A stretch of DNA of 64,000 bases from Xanthostigma xanthostigma (GCA_963575645.1 OY754470.1:7696501-7760500), one strand, 5' to 3'; counted from the stretch's first letter, positions 12,524 to 24,238 are shown. Translations and numbers: made by a program. The notes: generated from the letters alone by a model not told the origin.

Positions 12524-12697
12524 TAATATTATAAGAAATTGTACATCTTTCTCGATTTTTCTAAATTTTGAACGAACTGAAATAAAAGATAGTTCAATTG
12601 TTTACAGCGGACAGCTTCAAACAAAGGTAAGATATACTGTGTGAAAATACGTGTTTTTCTTGTAAAACTCTAAAATAAATAGCTGTGCCACCTTATA

Positions 12698-13480
12698 GGC
12701 CCCACTCACGATCACACTTCATGCAACAGTTCAGTGTTCAAACTTATAGTTCAGTGAAGCATGATAGTGTGTGGGACAAATAAACACTGAAACCAACACT
12801 GAAGTCAAGCATGAACTCATCAAATGCATCTTGATTTTTGAACGACTTCAGTGTTCAGTGTTCAAGTAAACTGTTGTGTGTGTGGGTGTTTTTCAGTTCA
12901 GTTTTTGGAGTTCTGTGTTTTGTACAACCAGAAGCCAAAAATCTCAATGTTGCTGCCTTTCTTGTGCAGAAATAGATTTTCACATATTTGTGTCCTGGTT
13001 CTTAATAAATAGGGTAACTAATTCCAGTAAATAATTGTAAGTTAATTCATTCATTCGTAAATAATTATTGCAATCAAGCGGCTCAAGATGTAATTCATTA
13101 ATCAAATAAACATGACTTCTTGAATCACGCATTTCTAACCAATTTTTCACCCATATTCTTCTTTTTTTTCTTATTTCTCTGTTTTAAATACAATCCCATA
13201 GCTCTGAACAGCCAATCCTCACCATTTAAATTACTCATTTAGTTCTTATTAATGAACTATACTCTATAGTATAATATTATAGTGTGTATATAATATAATA
13301 TATCTTATGTATCTATACTCGACGAGTGTATGTCAACAACTGAACCAAACTGAACACAAAAAATTTAAAAAACTGAGCAGTTTGCATGAACTGTGTGTGG
13401 TGCCAGTCAGTCTTTCGATTAATCTGTCCAACTTCACTGAACACTGAACTGTGGCATGAAGTTTGATCGTGAGTGGGGCC
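12698..13480. mobile_element. Large MITE with GGCCCCACTCACGATC ends
   Basis: GGCCCCACTCACGATCACAC at the left pairs with the inverse at 13460-13480, TA on both sides. The ends also contain inverted CAGTTCAGTGTTCA units; the motif CAGTGTT recurs many times inside (12730-12920). 783 bp, no transposase seen. Confidence 0.75.
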
Positions 13481-13553
13481 TATTAGGGATGGCTCTTTAC
13501 TGCGATCGATGTATTGAACAAACAATATAAAAAGTACACTTTGCACAACCTAC

Positions 13554-13640
13554 CTGCACGGCACTATTGAGAAAGCAATTGTTCTGTCCAGGTGCATTCA
13601 ACAGTCCCTTCGTTGAGGTGAAGTCACGTGACGGTGTCAT
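13554..13640 (-). CDS. USP53/USP54 (echinus)-like ubiquitin hydrolase, first coding exon only
   Basis: ATG at 13640, then 29 codons ending in GTAGGT donor at 13553. The translation starts MTPSRDFTSTKGLLNAPGQN and ends NCFLNSAVQ. KGLLN-PGQN-CFLNSAVQ is the Cys box at the N-terminus of USP53/USP54 and fly echinus; the Cys of NCFLN is the catalytic-position residue. An in-frame TAA precedes the ATG, and a splice acceptor (TTTCAG) at 13769-13770 opens the exon, so 13768-13641 is 5' UTR. The next exon should begin VLWHLD; I did not find it between here and position 1, so that intron is over 13.5 kb and the rest of the gene lies left of the window. Mammalian USP53/54 were long considered inactive; fly echinus acts in interommatidial cell death. 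Identification rests on one short but very distinctive motif. Confidence 0.82.
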
Positions 13641-13768
13641 ACTGTTGCTGTGTGCGGGTCCTGCGCCCCCCTCGTCTTAATGTCTCGTACAGGTGACAGA
13701 AGACAGGTGGTTCACGAACACCTAGCAGAGTGACGCTTTCGGACGCCGGCCGACGCCATCGCTGTGTT
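13641..13768 (-). other. 5' UTR portion of the USP53/54-like exon
   Basis: Sequence between the TTTCAG acceptor and the ATG at 13640. It is GC-richer than the surroundings and contains stops in the coding frame. The acceptor implies at least one upstream non-coding exon at higher coordinates. Confidence 0.6.
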
Positions 13769-13794
13769 CTGAAACAATAGACAATAATTATAAT

Positions 13795-14140
13795 TAACCG
13801 ACTTAAAAGACGCGTGTATATAATTTTTTTTTAATTTAACTGAGTTAAATAATTTAGACGCCGTCATGTTCGCAGCATTATGACGGAATTTTTCCAGATA
13901 ATTTTTACTTAAATCGGTTCAGTGTTTTTTTTTCTACTAATTAAAAGTTTTCTTATGTTAATTCAGTCTTAATTTGTAAAAGGATTAACCGATTTGAGTG
14001 GTTTCAACTCTTTTGTACTCAGGAACATGTTAAAGTGATCCTACATAATTTTTACTTAAATCGGTTCAGTAGTTTTTGGCAGGTTTAGTAAATAGTAAGC
14101 AAATATCAAAAAGCCACTAAAAATGAAAATATCGTCGTTG
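13795..14140. repeat. Diverged dispersed repeat with duplicated motif
   Basis: AATTTTTACTTAAATCGGTT followed by CAGT occurs twice (about 13900 and 14045). CCGATTTGAGTGGTTTCAA lies between. No ends or class recognised. Confidence 0.4.
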
Positions 14141-14534
14141 GTTCTGTAATACCTCTAATGTGCAAAAAGTAAAATTTGCAGGAAAGGCCAAAAAGTGGTT
14201 ATTTCAGCAATGGATGGTAAGAACTAGCAATTTCAGAGGTATATTACTAATTCATACTCTTCACTGTACATGTTTAATTAAGTGGAAGTATTTTCTTAAA
14301 AAATATTTAACGTAATTTCGGATTTATTGGCACATGGGAGGAATTATTTGATACAACTTTTCACATAAGAGTTACTTCCCCTTATTGGTTACTGTAAAAT
14401 TAATTTGAAGGTATTACTAGTGTATAGAGCTCCACTTCCTGAATCTTTTCATCTAAAAAACATTAAATCTGCCAACTATGCACATAAGAGCTATTACAGA
14501 ACCAACGACGATATATTAAAAAAATAGATTCTCC

Positions 14535-14692
14535 TGCAAAAGAAGCCACTGAAAAAAGAAGATAATTAAATATTGAGGTCAGCGCCAACTTAATAAAAGT
14601 ATATAAAAAGTTTAAATAATTAAATTGGTTAAGACTCAAAATTTACTTATTATTCTCTTTTCAGTGAGTTTTTTGAAGGAGGTTCAATTTTT
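14535..14692. mobile_element. Diverged relative of the 22557 MITE
   Basis: Shares ATAATTAAATAT, the GCGCC segment and the right end GTTTTTTGAAGGAGGTTCAA; the left end (AGAAGCCACTGAAAAAAG) is poorly conserved. Confidence 0.45.
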
Positions 14693-14971
14693 TTATAAAA
14701 CGTTTTTTTTTTTTTAAATACTGCAGGTTTAACCAATCATGCAATGCACTTTTGAGATACCTAGATAAAAAAATATACAGTCAAATACTAGACTGATTGC
14801 AATCTCGCACGATATGTATACTATCTAAAATATTATACGTTGATTTAGATATTATCAATGACAAAGGGAAATACATTATTATTTAATTATACAGCAGCGT
14901 AAGGTTACCGTTTATGAACCCCAAAGTAAGAATTTAAGAGCTAATTAAAGTTTTTTCAAAGTACATAAAAA

Positions 14972-15030
14972 AGTGGTCAAGTGCGAATCGAACTCGCACA
15001 CTCCCGTTTACGAAAAACTGTTGTCTCCTC
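14972..15030 (-). repeat. tRNA-like B-box core, minus strand
   Basis: Minus strand GTGCGAGTTCGATTCGCAC is a B-box-like hairpin; it lies against the family B repeat beginning at 15072. Similar isolated cores: GTGTTCGATTCCCGCC at 7640 and GGGTTCGATTCCAGGC (minus) at 4728. Confidence 0.35.
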
Positions 15031-15071
15031 GGTCAGTTTACCAAGTTTGATAATCACAAAAAAGAATATTT

Positions 15072-15330
15072 TTGAAGTGAAAACTTCTTTAGCGGCGTTG
15101 TACACTTTTTTTGTAATGGGTAAAAAATGTGAAACTCGCGTCAGATCGTCAGGGTCACGTGTCCTGATCGAAAATGCGTAAGACGAAAACTTTTATTTAT
15201 ACAACGTTAGACATCTAGCGTTGAAATATCGTACATAAAAATGCAATCTATGATACAAACCATTTTGATCGAAAATTCGTAAGACGTTAATATTCAAGTT
15301 TTCACTTCGGCCGGCACTCCCGGAGTGCAA
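15072..15330 (+). repeat. Family B repeat, copy 1
   Basis: From TTTGAAGTGAAAACTTCTTT through TAATGGGTAAAAAATGTGAA, a CGTCAGGGTCACGTG block and to GGCACTCCCGGAGTGC. Shares all blocks with the copies at 17387 and 27203. Confidence 0.7.
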
Positions 15331-15359
15331 AGGGTTTTTTTTTGTGATGTAACTACAAA

Positions 15360-15688
15360 TTTACGATTTTCTGATTTTTCCCTTTACTTGTGCTATAAGA
15401 CATCGCTTCTTGCCAAATTTCATGATATTAGGTCAACGGGAAGGACCCTGTATGTTTTGATTCCTTTGCGAGTGTCAAAATATGCGTCATAAACGGCCGT
15501 ATCTTTTGATTGGGTTGACTTAGAAGTTTGATTTTTTCACAGCTCCAAGGAATTGCAGTCCTGAGTAGGTACTTGATATTAATTTCAACTTGATATCTCC
15601 ACGCGTTCCTGAGAAAAAGGGTCTCGACACACAGACGGACAACGGAGTGATCCTTAAGGATTCCTTTTATCCTTTTGAGGTACGGAAC
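15360..15688 (+). repeat. Repeat ending GAGGTACGGAAC-TCTAAAAA
   Basis: Holds TTTCATGATATTAGGTCAA, GATATCTCCACGCGTTCC and CACACAGACGGACAACGGAG, blocks of an abundant interspersed lepidopteran repeat; its last bases continue after the hAT at 16162. Confidence 0.5.
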
Positions 15689-16161
15689 CAGCGTTGCCAG
15701 ACGTCCCGATTTTTAAATCAAAATTAAATGTCCCGCGCAGAAATATCATGAATAAGTAATTCTTATAAATAATTATTCTCTTGTAAGTTGCAATTTGTAA
15801 CACTCACTCCCCAAACTATTGTTTGAAACGCCATATTTTTCTAATGAATAAAACTTTTTTTATTTTGATTTCTGTTTTTTTTTTTTATTCTGAAGACGAA
15901 TAAGACTCAACTATTTAACGATAGGGTAAATCTGATTTAAAATATTATATTTTTATTAAAATACATATTTTTCTATGGCTATTTTTGCTATCTATTGTCA
16001 AGTAAACGTAATTTTAATTCCAATAAAAAGATAAATAAGTATTTGAAAACTTCTGATTATATACGTTTTTTTACTATGTCCCGCTTTCGACGAAAGAATC
16101 CCACTGTTTTCACTCAAAAAGTTCCAAAATCCCGACTTGGCAAAAAAAACTGGCAACGCTG
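15689..16161. mobile_element. hAT MITE nested in a common repeat
   Basis: Ends CAGCGTTGCCAG and CTGGCAACGCTG, flanked by an exact 8 bp duplication TACGGAAC (15681-15688, 16162-16169), the size expected for hAT. The host sequence (CACACAGACGGACAACGGAG to CGGAACTCTAAAAATG) is a repeat 3' end seen widely in Lepidoptera. Confidence 0.85.
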
Positions 16162-16779
16162 TACGGAACTCTAAAAATGAAACTCGGGGAGTATTCAGGC
16201 GCGTAGCATATTATACTCTTTAACTGTGCACCTGTTTGATGAATTCGAAAATATATGAAATTTCAATTGAGGAATCCATGCTTCTGGGGATCGCCATTCC
16301 ATCATGCTGTCTGGCCCACTGACCGCGTTGACCGCGGGCTATGCTAGCCTATTACATAGTTCGTATATGCTTATTGCTTATTGCATTATCATATACAGGA
16401 AATCTTAAGACCGCAATATATCTGGCCACGCTTATACCGGTTTCTATTACAAATATTCTTAATTAAATATCAAGCGTCTTTTCGTCTCAAATTAGTTTTA
16501 AAAAATGCGACTATTTTACTGTAACACGTGTTCTTTGACACTGTATTCAGTTAATCGACAGGTTTCGTTCGCTTTAATGACTTCCCCAATTCGTAGGAGA
16601 GATGAAACGAACTAGATCATTTTTCATAGTCCAAGTGCTGGGTGCGTCAAATGTTACGTCATAACACAACCGGACCTTTTTACCCTCTATTGTGCCACTG
16701 AATTTCATGCTGTTATCACGTCATGAAAAAGCAAAACCTACCGTTGTGGTCAAGGGGCGTCCGGGCTCACGTCTCATAA

Positions 16780-17303
16780 TTGGTGTAAACCTTAGTGTTC
16801 TTGAATCTTGATATTGATTAATGTTAAATTCCGTGAATCATGTCGTGAAATTTTCAAAAAATATAATATTATGACACTTACATCCATATATTTATATAAA
16901 TTATTACTAAACGTTTTTAAATACAAAAACCAACTTTATGCTGCTAATTCTACCATACATGACTACGAAACTCGACAGTGTGCAGAATTAAGGAACTATA
17001 AATTCAATTCGACAACATATAGTAAAACTCCTGTGTGCGCAGGTTCTAGGTTTTACAATAATCTTCCGCTTTCCTTAAAAAGTATTGAAAGTTTAGAAAT
17101 TTTTAAAAAGCACTTAAAAAAGTTTTTAATAGATGTATGTTTTTACAATATACATGAATTTTCAAAATAATTTTTTATTGTAACTTTTAAATACTTACGT
17201 TAGAAGTTTGATGTATTTTTTATATTTGATTTTTTGTATTTGACAAATCCATACAATGTTTGTATTGTCTCTGGAGAATTAATAAACTAAACTAAACTAA
17301 ACT
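16780..17303 (+). mobile_element. Jockey-like LINE, 3' end
   Basis: An open frame to TAA at 17168-17170 encodes about 120 residues with the post-RT C-terminal pattern of jockey/CR1-type LINEs: SCREIFKKYNIMTLTSIYLY, then IHDYETRQCAELRNY, AGSRFYNNLPLSLK and LKKFLIDVCFYNIHEF. There is no starting ATG, so the element is 5' truncated, as is usual for LINEs. A 3' UTR follows and ends in AATAAACTAAACTAAACTAA, a simple-repeat tail expected of this group. The frame is intact over this piece, suggesting fairly recent insertion. Confidence 0.75.
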
Positions 17304-17386
17304 ATCATACTTACCTTTATTTGATCTTATGTTTACGCATATAGCCCTAGTTGCTGAGCGTTTTATATTTAAAAATAAAAAAAGCA

Positions 17387-17623
17387 AGCACTCCGGGAGT
17401 GCCGGCAGAAGTGAAAACTTGAATATTACCTCTGCTCTCCATCCGTATTACGAATTTTCGATCAGGTCACGTATCTCCATCCGTCTTACGAATTTTCGAT
17501 CAGGTCACGTATCTCCATCCGTCTTACGAATTTTCGATCAGGACACGTGACCCTGACGCGAGTTTAACATTTTTTACCCATTACAAAAAAAGTGTACAAC
17601 GCCGCTAAAGAAGTTTTCACTTC
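17387..17623 (-). repeat. Family B repeat, copy 2
   Basis: Reverse orientation: GCACTCCGGGAGTGCCGGC at the left to GAAGTTTTCACTTCAAA at the right. A unit containing GAATTTTCGATCAGG is repeated three times in tandem (17450-17541). Confidence 0.7.
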
Positions 17624-17639
17624 AAAAAAAAGCAGAACC

Positions 17640-19790
17640 GGACGGTGCTATTTTTAACACAATGTCAGAACTTTGTCAGCAAGACATTGAATTTTGCGTC
17701 TGCCTTTATTAGACGAATCGGCGAAAAAAACCGTTGTGTTATCTTAGGATGTAACATTTGATGCATCCAACGCCTTCTACTATTAAAGGCGCAGCACTGT
17801 ATTCTATGCGTTATTTAAGAGAAAAAAAGAAGGGAACAAACACTGTGTTATCAACTGTTAGAAGATAGATGTTGTCATGAATGATGTGCGGATGATGAAG
17901 TTGAAGATAGTGAAGATTATATTATGATGATGGCCATGTCTATGGCGAGTTCGCGATGTTACTCGGTTCATTTTAAACCATGGTCCGTCACTCCGTTAGA
18001 TATACAAATTGATTTTAAAATCTTGCTGAGAAACACACGATTTTTTTTCCAAAATCTTTGTAGATGATCCCGGTTATAACAGGAACATTTGTCAACGTTT
18101 GTTAATACCTAATCTATTATTCTATGACAAAAGAGGGAAGAGCAGTAAGCAAAAATCGGGATTTGTAACCCGAACAAAGCTGATTCGAGCGGCTAGTTGT
18201 ATTATATATACATATTATAAAGTAGAAATAGGATCTCTGTTTGTTATTTCGTTTTCTTACAAGTTTTGCGGGAAAAAATTGAATCAATTTTGAATAAACT
18301 CAATACATCACTATCAATTATGCACCAGACTTAAAGTATTACGATATTTTTTACCCGGCTACAATTCTTTGCTGTCAGGTATAAAGGGCTTTAAAAAAAC
18401 TAGTTTTTAAGCCGTTAATACCAAACGAAAGGTAACATAATTTAGGCTTAAAATCAGTAAAAAAAAACATAATTTTTGACTAAATCTCTTATAGGTATAC
18501 TTGCAGCCAAAGAATTGGGTTACGATAATGTATTTGTCAAATTCGACATTGACGCGAGAGTACCAAGTAAAATCTATTATGTTTCTATATACATTATATT
18601 TTTATTTTTCACTTTACTCAAAACGTATACGGGACTCCAGAAAAAGTAACCGTGTGAATTATTTATATACTTTGATCTGCTTAGTTGAAAGGTGTGCCTT
18701 TTCACTACAGAAAAAATGAACAACTTAATGATAATTATTCATTATTTATCATCCACCCACGGGCCGGCACAGACGCTTATGACCTCAGCGCTACGACGCC
18801 TATAATCTATCCACAGGGCCGGCCTGCAGATTTTAGAGTTACCAGAATGAAAAAATAAATTTCTAATTTTCTTAAAATTTCCAAATTTTTCAGTTAAAAT
18901 AAATTATATGAGCAATAAGTTAAAATTTAGCTTGGTGTTAGTTTTGTGATCTTTTTAAAAAGAATTAAATAATAATAATCTAAGATCCCAATTTGGCTCG
19001 ATCATCCTCGACTTTTCTATTGTTATTCGTTGCCATGGTTAACTACATATAATATGTTCCACGAGTTCGCAATAAAATTATCTACATTTTCATTGAATGG
19101 CAATCAAATCAATTTTTCTTTATCAATAGATTATATTATCATAACCCAAATTTCATTAGAAAACTCGATGGGCAAAGATCGAGCCACATCGGGATCTTAG
19201 ACTATCATAATCAGTCCAAAACACATCAACAATAAAAAAAGAAAACCGTGACATAATGCAAAATGACATAGGTATAAAAAAATATTGTATTTCCTATCGT
19301 GGCCATATCTATATCCACTATAAAGGGATAAAATAACTACCTGTGATAGTTAGGTACAGGAATGAGTTATGGTGATTATCGAATTGACAGCTGAACAGAA
19401 TCCATGGCTGGCATGCCAGTGCGTCAGACTGCGTTCCCCAAGTGTCAGGTTTCTCGCACAGCAACCGTGTGTTCAGCACGCGCGCCTATTCGTACGTTTT
19501 TTGTTCAAAATATGGTATTATGATTAGAGAAATCGAAACATATGCCACTCATTGGTAAATGACTAAGAATCAACGACTATAAAACCGTTTTCCCGTAAAG
19601 AACTAAAGTGAACGTCATCATTATTACCTAATTCATTTTAATCCAAAGCGATAACAATTAATATGGGTGCTTACACATTTGCGACTTTTTAATTTGAAAT
19701 TATTTCGATTGGAACTGATTGTTTATAATAACAAAGATGCCTAAAATTTTTGAAAATGAAAAAAGATGGTGCAATAACCACCACGTAAAA
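17640..19790. other. No gene seen
   Basis: AT-rich, probably USP gene intron. Fragments such as GGGCCGGC (18765, 18825) are too short to classify. Confidence 0.35.
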
Positions 19791-19793
19791 ATA

Positions 19794-20160
19794 TTTATAC
19801 TAATATATACCTAAAGATGAATAGTTTGTCTGTTTGTTTGGTTGAACGCGCTAATCTCAGGAACTACTGAGTACTGGTTCAAATTGAAAACAATTTTTTT
19901 TTGTTGGATAGCCCATTTATCGAGGAAGGCTATAGGCTATAAATACTATCACGCCACGACCAATAGGAGCGGAGCATGAAAGAAAAATTTGCAAAATATA
20001 ACTCAAAATTTGTCCGTCCGACAAAAACTTTTGAACGGTAACTCCGATCATCATGAAATTTGGACATCATCTTGGTAAACTAAAATGAATGTGCGTACTA
20101 ATGTCCCACCCTTCCCCATTCGTTCTTTTGCACCCGGGTGAAACCGGACGGGACCGCTAG
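19794..20160 (+). mobile_element. Non-autonomous Helitron, second copy
   Basis: Same family as 6856-7191, with the internal CGCGCTAATCTCAGGAACT block and the same 3' end CCGGACGGGACCGCTAG before a T. The first dinucleotide reads TT rather than TC, a point change at the 5' end. Confidence 0.78.
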
Positions 20161-21079
20161 TATTCTATATTAGAGGCAGTATACAAACAACTTTGAATTT
20201 TGCTAAATACTCTCGTTTCGAACTGCTAAAATTTAAAAACAGCTTCTTGTAAAATCCCACCTCCAAAATCGGCTTTGAATTTTGTAACTATAATTATCAT
20301 AAAAGTTGCTTCCGCGCAGAAGCTGAGAATTAATGATAATTTTGACTTTAAAATACGGCTGTCGTAAATTAGGTGAGTTAGGTTGACGGACATCTATAAA
20401 TTATTTTATTAGCCTTCGAAATGGAAAAAAAAACGATATTTTATTGTGTGAAAGGCAGCGAATCAAGCAAGTCTTTGTTCGAAGAAAACAATAATATAAT
20501 TATAGTCAACGATAACCACAAACTTTCTGTGTAGGACATTTAAATGTTCGAGATTTCAGCCTTCAACTAAAACAAATAGCTCATTCTTGTAGGTATGTAG
20601 TTCAATATTTTTATGGGATCACTTGAATCATAAATCAAAATATTAATGCCATTAATCTGTCTACAAAACAATTTTAACACTTATAATTAAAACCAGCAAT
20701 ATAGGCATAAGCTATATAAGTAAATTTTAGAAATGTTCACACTAAAGTTGAAGAAAACCAATTTCAAACCAAAAGACTAATGAATCATTCGTTGTCTGAT
20801 AAAAACGTGCTGACGAAGTCTCATTTCTCAATAGTAATTAAAATTGGGAATCCAATTTTGAATTCGTATCAAACAACAAAGACCAGCCTCGCCTTCAGAT
20901 CAATGTAACTAATTTGAAAAATTAAAATGTTATCTTGTTCTTACACAAGATAAAGGAGAAAGACAGAATTTGCTTAATTGCCACGCGATATTGTTGTCCG
21001 AACCCAAACAAGATAAATACCTTATATAGGTATACATACTTACAATAAAACCATTTAAAATATAAAACCAGAAACCTAC

Positions 21080-21810
21080 CTGTTTAATAACCATGCTGAA
21101 AAACTTGTTCGGTGGTATAGATTAATCCAAAAGCTGCCTGCTGTTTAAATATAAACAACGTATAATATCCAGATACCAAGAAGTAGAACACAATAACAAA
21201 AGAGTACAGGGAACACTGATTTTCACTTGTTTTTTCTCACAACAGTCACTAAACACAAAACAGTCAATAAACAATTGATAGGTACGCTGAAACAAATCAC
21301 TGTTTTCCACGATTTTTTACAACACTCAAATGTTTTGTAATTCAGTCAACGTCATCTACATAATACGCTTGTCTACTGTTTCTATTTTTTAATCACTTCG
21401 CACTTTTTGTTTACAAACATGTTTCTTAAATCTTTACACTATGATGTCCAACAATTACAAACGAACTAGCAGCAACTAAACCAAATAGTACTGCATAGTA
21501 CATTGTTATGTGATGATTGATTATGCCTGTTGAATGTCACATATGTAAACGAGAATATAAACAATTAAAACAACGATTGATTGAATCGTGGTTCATATCG
21601 ACATCTAATAAAATATGTAATCGTGTTACATTTTCTTCACGAACACTGTCAGAAACAATTATTGTAGATATTTAACAAAACGTACAAATCCAGTAGTCGT
21701 TATGGTTGGCGCCATTTTATAACAATATTATCAAAACAAACTCGTATCGAAACAACACACAACACAGACCACAAAACAACGCTGAGTATACACAAAATAC
21801 GCGACGAACG
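21080..21810 (-). promoter_or_regulatory. Possible non-coding first exon and promoter for the USP gene
   Basis: On the minus strand a good donor (AAACAG then GTAGGT) sits at 21080/21079. About 0.7 kb upstream there is a GC-richer patch (21780-21860) with an initiator-like CTCAGC near 21793 following TATAC. This would suit the missing 5' exon of the USP53/54-like gene 7.3 kb downstream, but nothing in the sequence proves the link. Confidence 0.25.
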
Positions 21811-22556
21811 ACGCGAAGTCGATCTGCGATCGTGGCAACCGGTTTCTAGCGACCTGAGCCGAAGACCGAGGTTAAGGTGTATACCTTATAACTTAAGTGT
21901 GTTTGTAAGTAACACACGGCTCAGCTAAAATCACAGAAAAGTGTAACTCGGATTCAGTTACAGAAGAACAAGATAACACTGAGTGTTTCTTATCCCAGAA
22001 AAATAGTGTTTCGATTCAATCTTGTAATATTCTCAAGATTTTAAATTGCGGACACTGAATCACATTTAACAATCAGACGTGTGTCCATCTGGCGTCTTCG
22101 GAACTTCGGGTTTTATAGCTATACCAGAATCTAATTTATGGATATTCTTAACCATAACATAGAATCAGTATGCTTTGTCAGTATAAAACAACAATATCTT
22201 CTATTACAAGCCCTCAGTTGACAGTTTTAATCCGAAACTGCCACGCTGTATCTGATACGTTATTGATTGGGGCCTAGGGGGAGATAACCTTCACAATATT
22301 CCGGTATAATTCATTGCATCCACGTATTCGTACTCTGTTTTTTAGTTGTCTTTCTACGTCCATACGTAGATCGATAATCGATATATATTTCTCAATTAAA
22401 TTATAAAAACAAAATATATGTGCACTTTTTCCTTTACGCACTGTAATCCAACACTTCCAGTAATCCGACACTAGATTGGTTTTGTTGTGTACTTAAGAGA
22501 AAGTGCTATACAGCAGTAATCTCTTTGTAGATAGGTATAATCATTCTTAAAAAAAA

Positions 22557-22714
22557 TTGAACCTCCTTCAAAAAAGGGTCACTAAAAAGCGAAAAATAAG
22601 TACCTAAGTTATGAGGTCGACACCAACAAACGTGATAATAATTAAATATAGGCGCCGACCCGAAAACTTAGTAATTTTACTCTTTTTAGTGACCCTTTTT
22701 TGAAGGAGGTTCAA
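22557..22714. mobile_element. MITE with about 35 bp inverted ends
   Basis: TTGAACCTCCTTCAAAAAAG and its inverse; both arms continue into GGGTCACTAAAAAG. 158 bp. A diverged relative lies at about 14535-14692 (TTTTGAAGGAGGTTCAAT at its right end). Abuts the family A dimer. Confidence 0.8.
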
Positions 22715-22726
22715 TTAAAAAAAAAA

Positions 22727-22911
22727 ATTGGTTGTCTGTAAAGTCGGTTTACGGACGATAGTTTTACGTGATAACGTACTGCGCTCTCGCTTGCACGCAC
22801 ATGGTCAGGCGGAACGTGACACATTTCGGAACGTGACACATTTCGGAACGTTACACTTTTTCGTGCATGCAGCCGGTGTTTCATCAATTTATAAGACGTT
22901 ATCACGTCAAA
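22727..22911 (+). mobile_element. Family A repeat, first unit of a tandem dimer
   Basis: Complete short unit ending CACGTCAA, followed immediately by the start of a second unit. CATTTCGGAACGTGACA is repeated inside. Confidence 0.82.
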
Positions 22912-23072
22912 ATTGGTTGTCTGTAAAGTCGGTTTACGGACGATAGTTTTACGTGATAACGTATTCCGCTCGAATATCATATTTAATACGGAACGTGACA
23001 TTTTTCGGAACGTGACACTTTTTCGTGCGTGCAGCGGGTGTTTCATCAATTTATAAGACGTTATCACGTCAA
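22912..23072 (+). mobile_element. Family A repeat, second unit of the tandem dimer
   Basis: Begins ATTGGTTGTCTG directly after CACGTCAA of the previous unit and ends CACGTCAA in an A run. Internal structure differs from the first unit: this one keeps GAATATCATATTTAAT. Confidence 0.82.
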
Positions 23073-23991
23073 AAAAAAGTTTTTTACTTTTAAGTTTTTA
23101 GTATCTTATGAAACCGAAGAGCAACGTCCACGCTTACAACTTTTGTAATACTTATTTCTTTGATTTTTGTTAATTTTCTAAAAAAGTTGCTGAAAATTGA
23201 TATGGGACCAATTTTGAGACATACTCTATCGAATAATAAAATAATCATCGAAATCGATTCACAGTCGGAGAACGATATTTCTCCTCATATTAGATTTAAA
23301 AATATAGCGAGTTATATTCTGAAATAGCATTCTGTGCGTAGTTCTGGTGTCGCCCTCCCCCGCACCTTCCGCGGCTCTCATGGCGAGTTGATCGTTTTTC
23401 GAAGACATAGGTGCAGAGAAGCAAAGACCAACGACCTGTTGAAGTGTAGCCTGTAGCACGCTGCACGGACAACTACTAAAAACACAACACTACAAGACTT
23501 CACGTAGTGTTGGCACATAGAGAATAATAAATATTATATAAACGCTGTTTTGTCTTCTGAATGTAGAGAATTAATTGTATTTGAGATTTATTGGAGGACA
23601 ATTCAAAACACATGTACTTTTAAATACACCGTAATAAAGTTAACAAAATACTTGACTAAACAATAAGATATCCCATTATCCGTAGATAGCTGTACCTACC
23701 CGTCGATAATGGGGTAGTGGCAACTGGCAGTCTATAGATGCGCTCAACATTTAAGAAATGGCAAAACAAAGAAGAACTAGTAACTTAACAGTTACGCCAT
23801 TAATTAAAAAAAGCAATCAAGCAATAGTGTAAGTATAGGGTGGCAGAACGGTCAAAATGCCACGGGCCCCCGGCATCGTGAGGCCATTGGGACCAGAAGG
23901 AACCTAACATTTATTACAAAATTTACTAAAAAAATATAATTTTGTATTTAAGGACGTAGTCTGGTGTTCGGGTTTCGGAAAATCGCATTTA

Positions 23992-24238
23992 TTGACGTGA
24001 TAACGTCTTATAAATTGATGAAACACCGGCTGCACGCACGAAAAAGTGTCACGTTCCGCCTGAGCCTGAGCGTGCAAGCGAGACCGCGGTATAAGCGATA
24101 GAGAGGCACGATCGGCCCAAGCGTCGGCTTGTACGCATTTCTCTCTTCTCGCGTGACGTCAGAGAGTTCATCAATTGTTTCTTTATGACGTTATCACGTA
24201 AAACTATCGTCCGTAAACCGACTTTACAGACAACCAAT
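23992..24238 (-). mobile_element. Family A repeat, 247 bp form
   Basis: Minus strand from ATTGGTTGTCTG to CACGTCAA. Nearly the same as the copies at 32794-33041 and 46471-46718, including the CTGACGTCACGCGAGAAG core. Confidence 0.88.
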
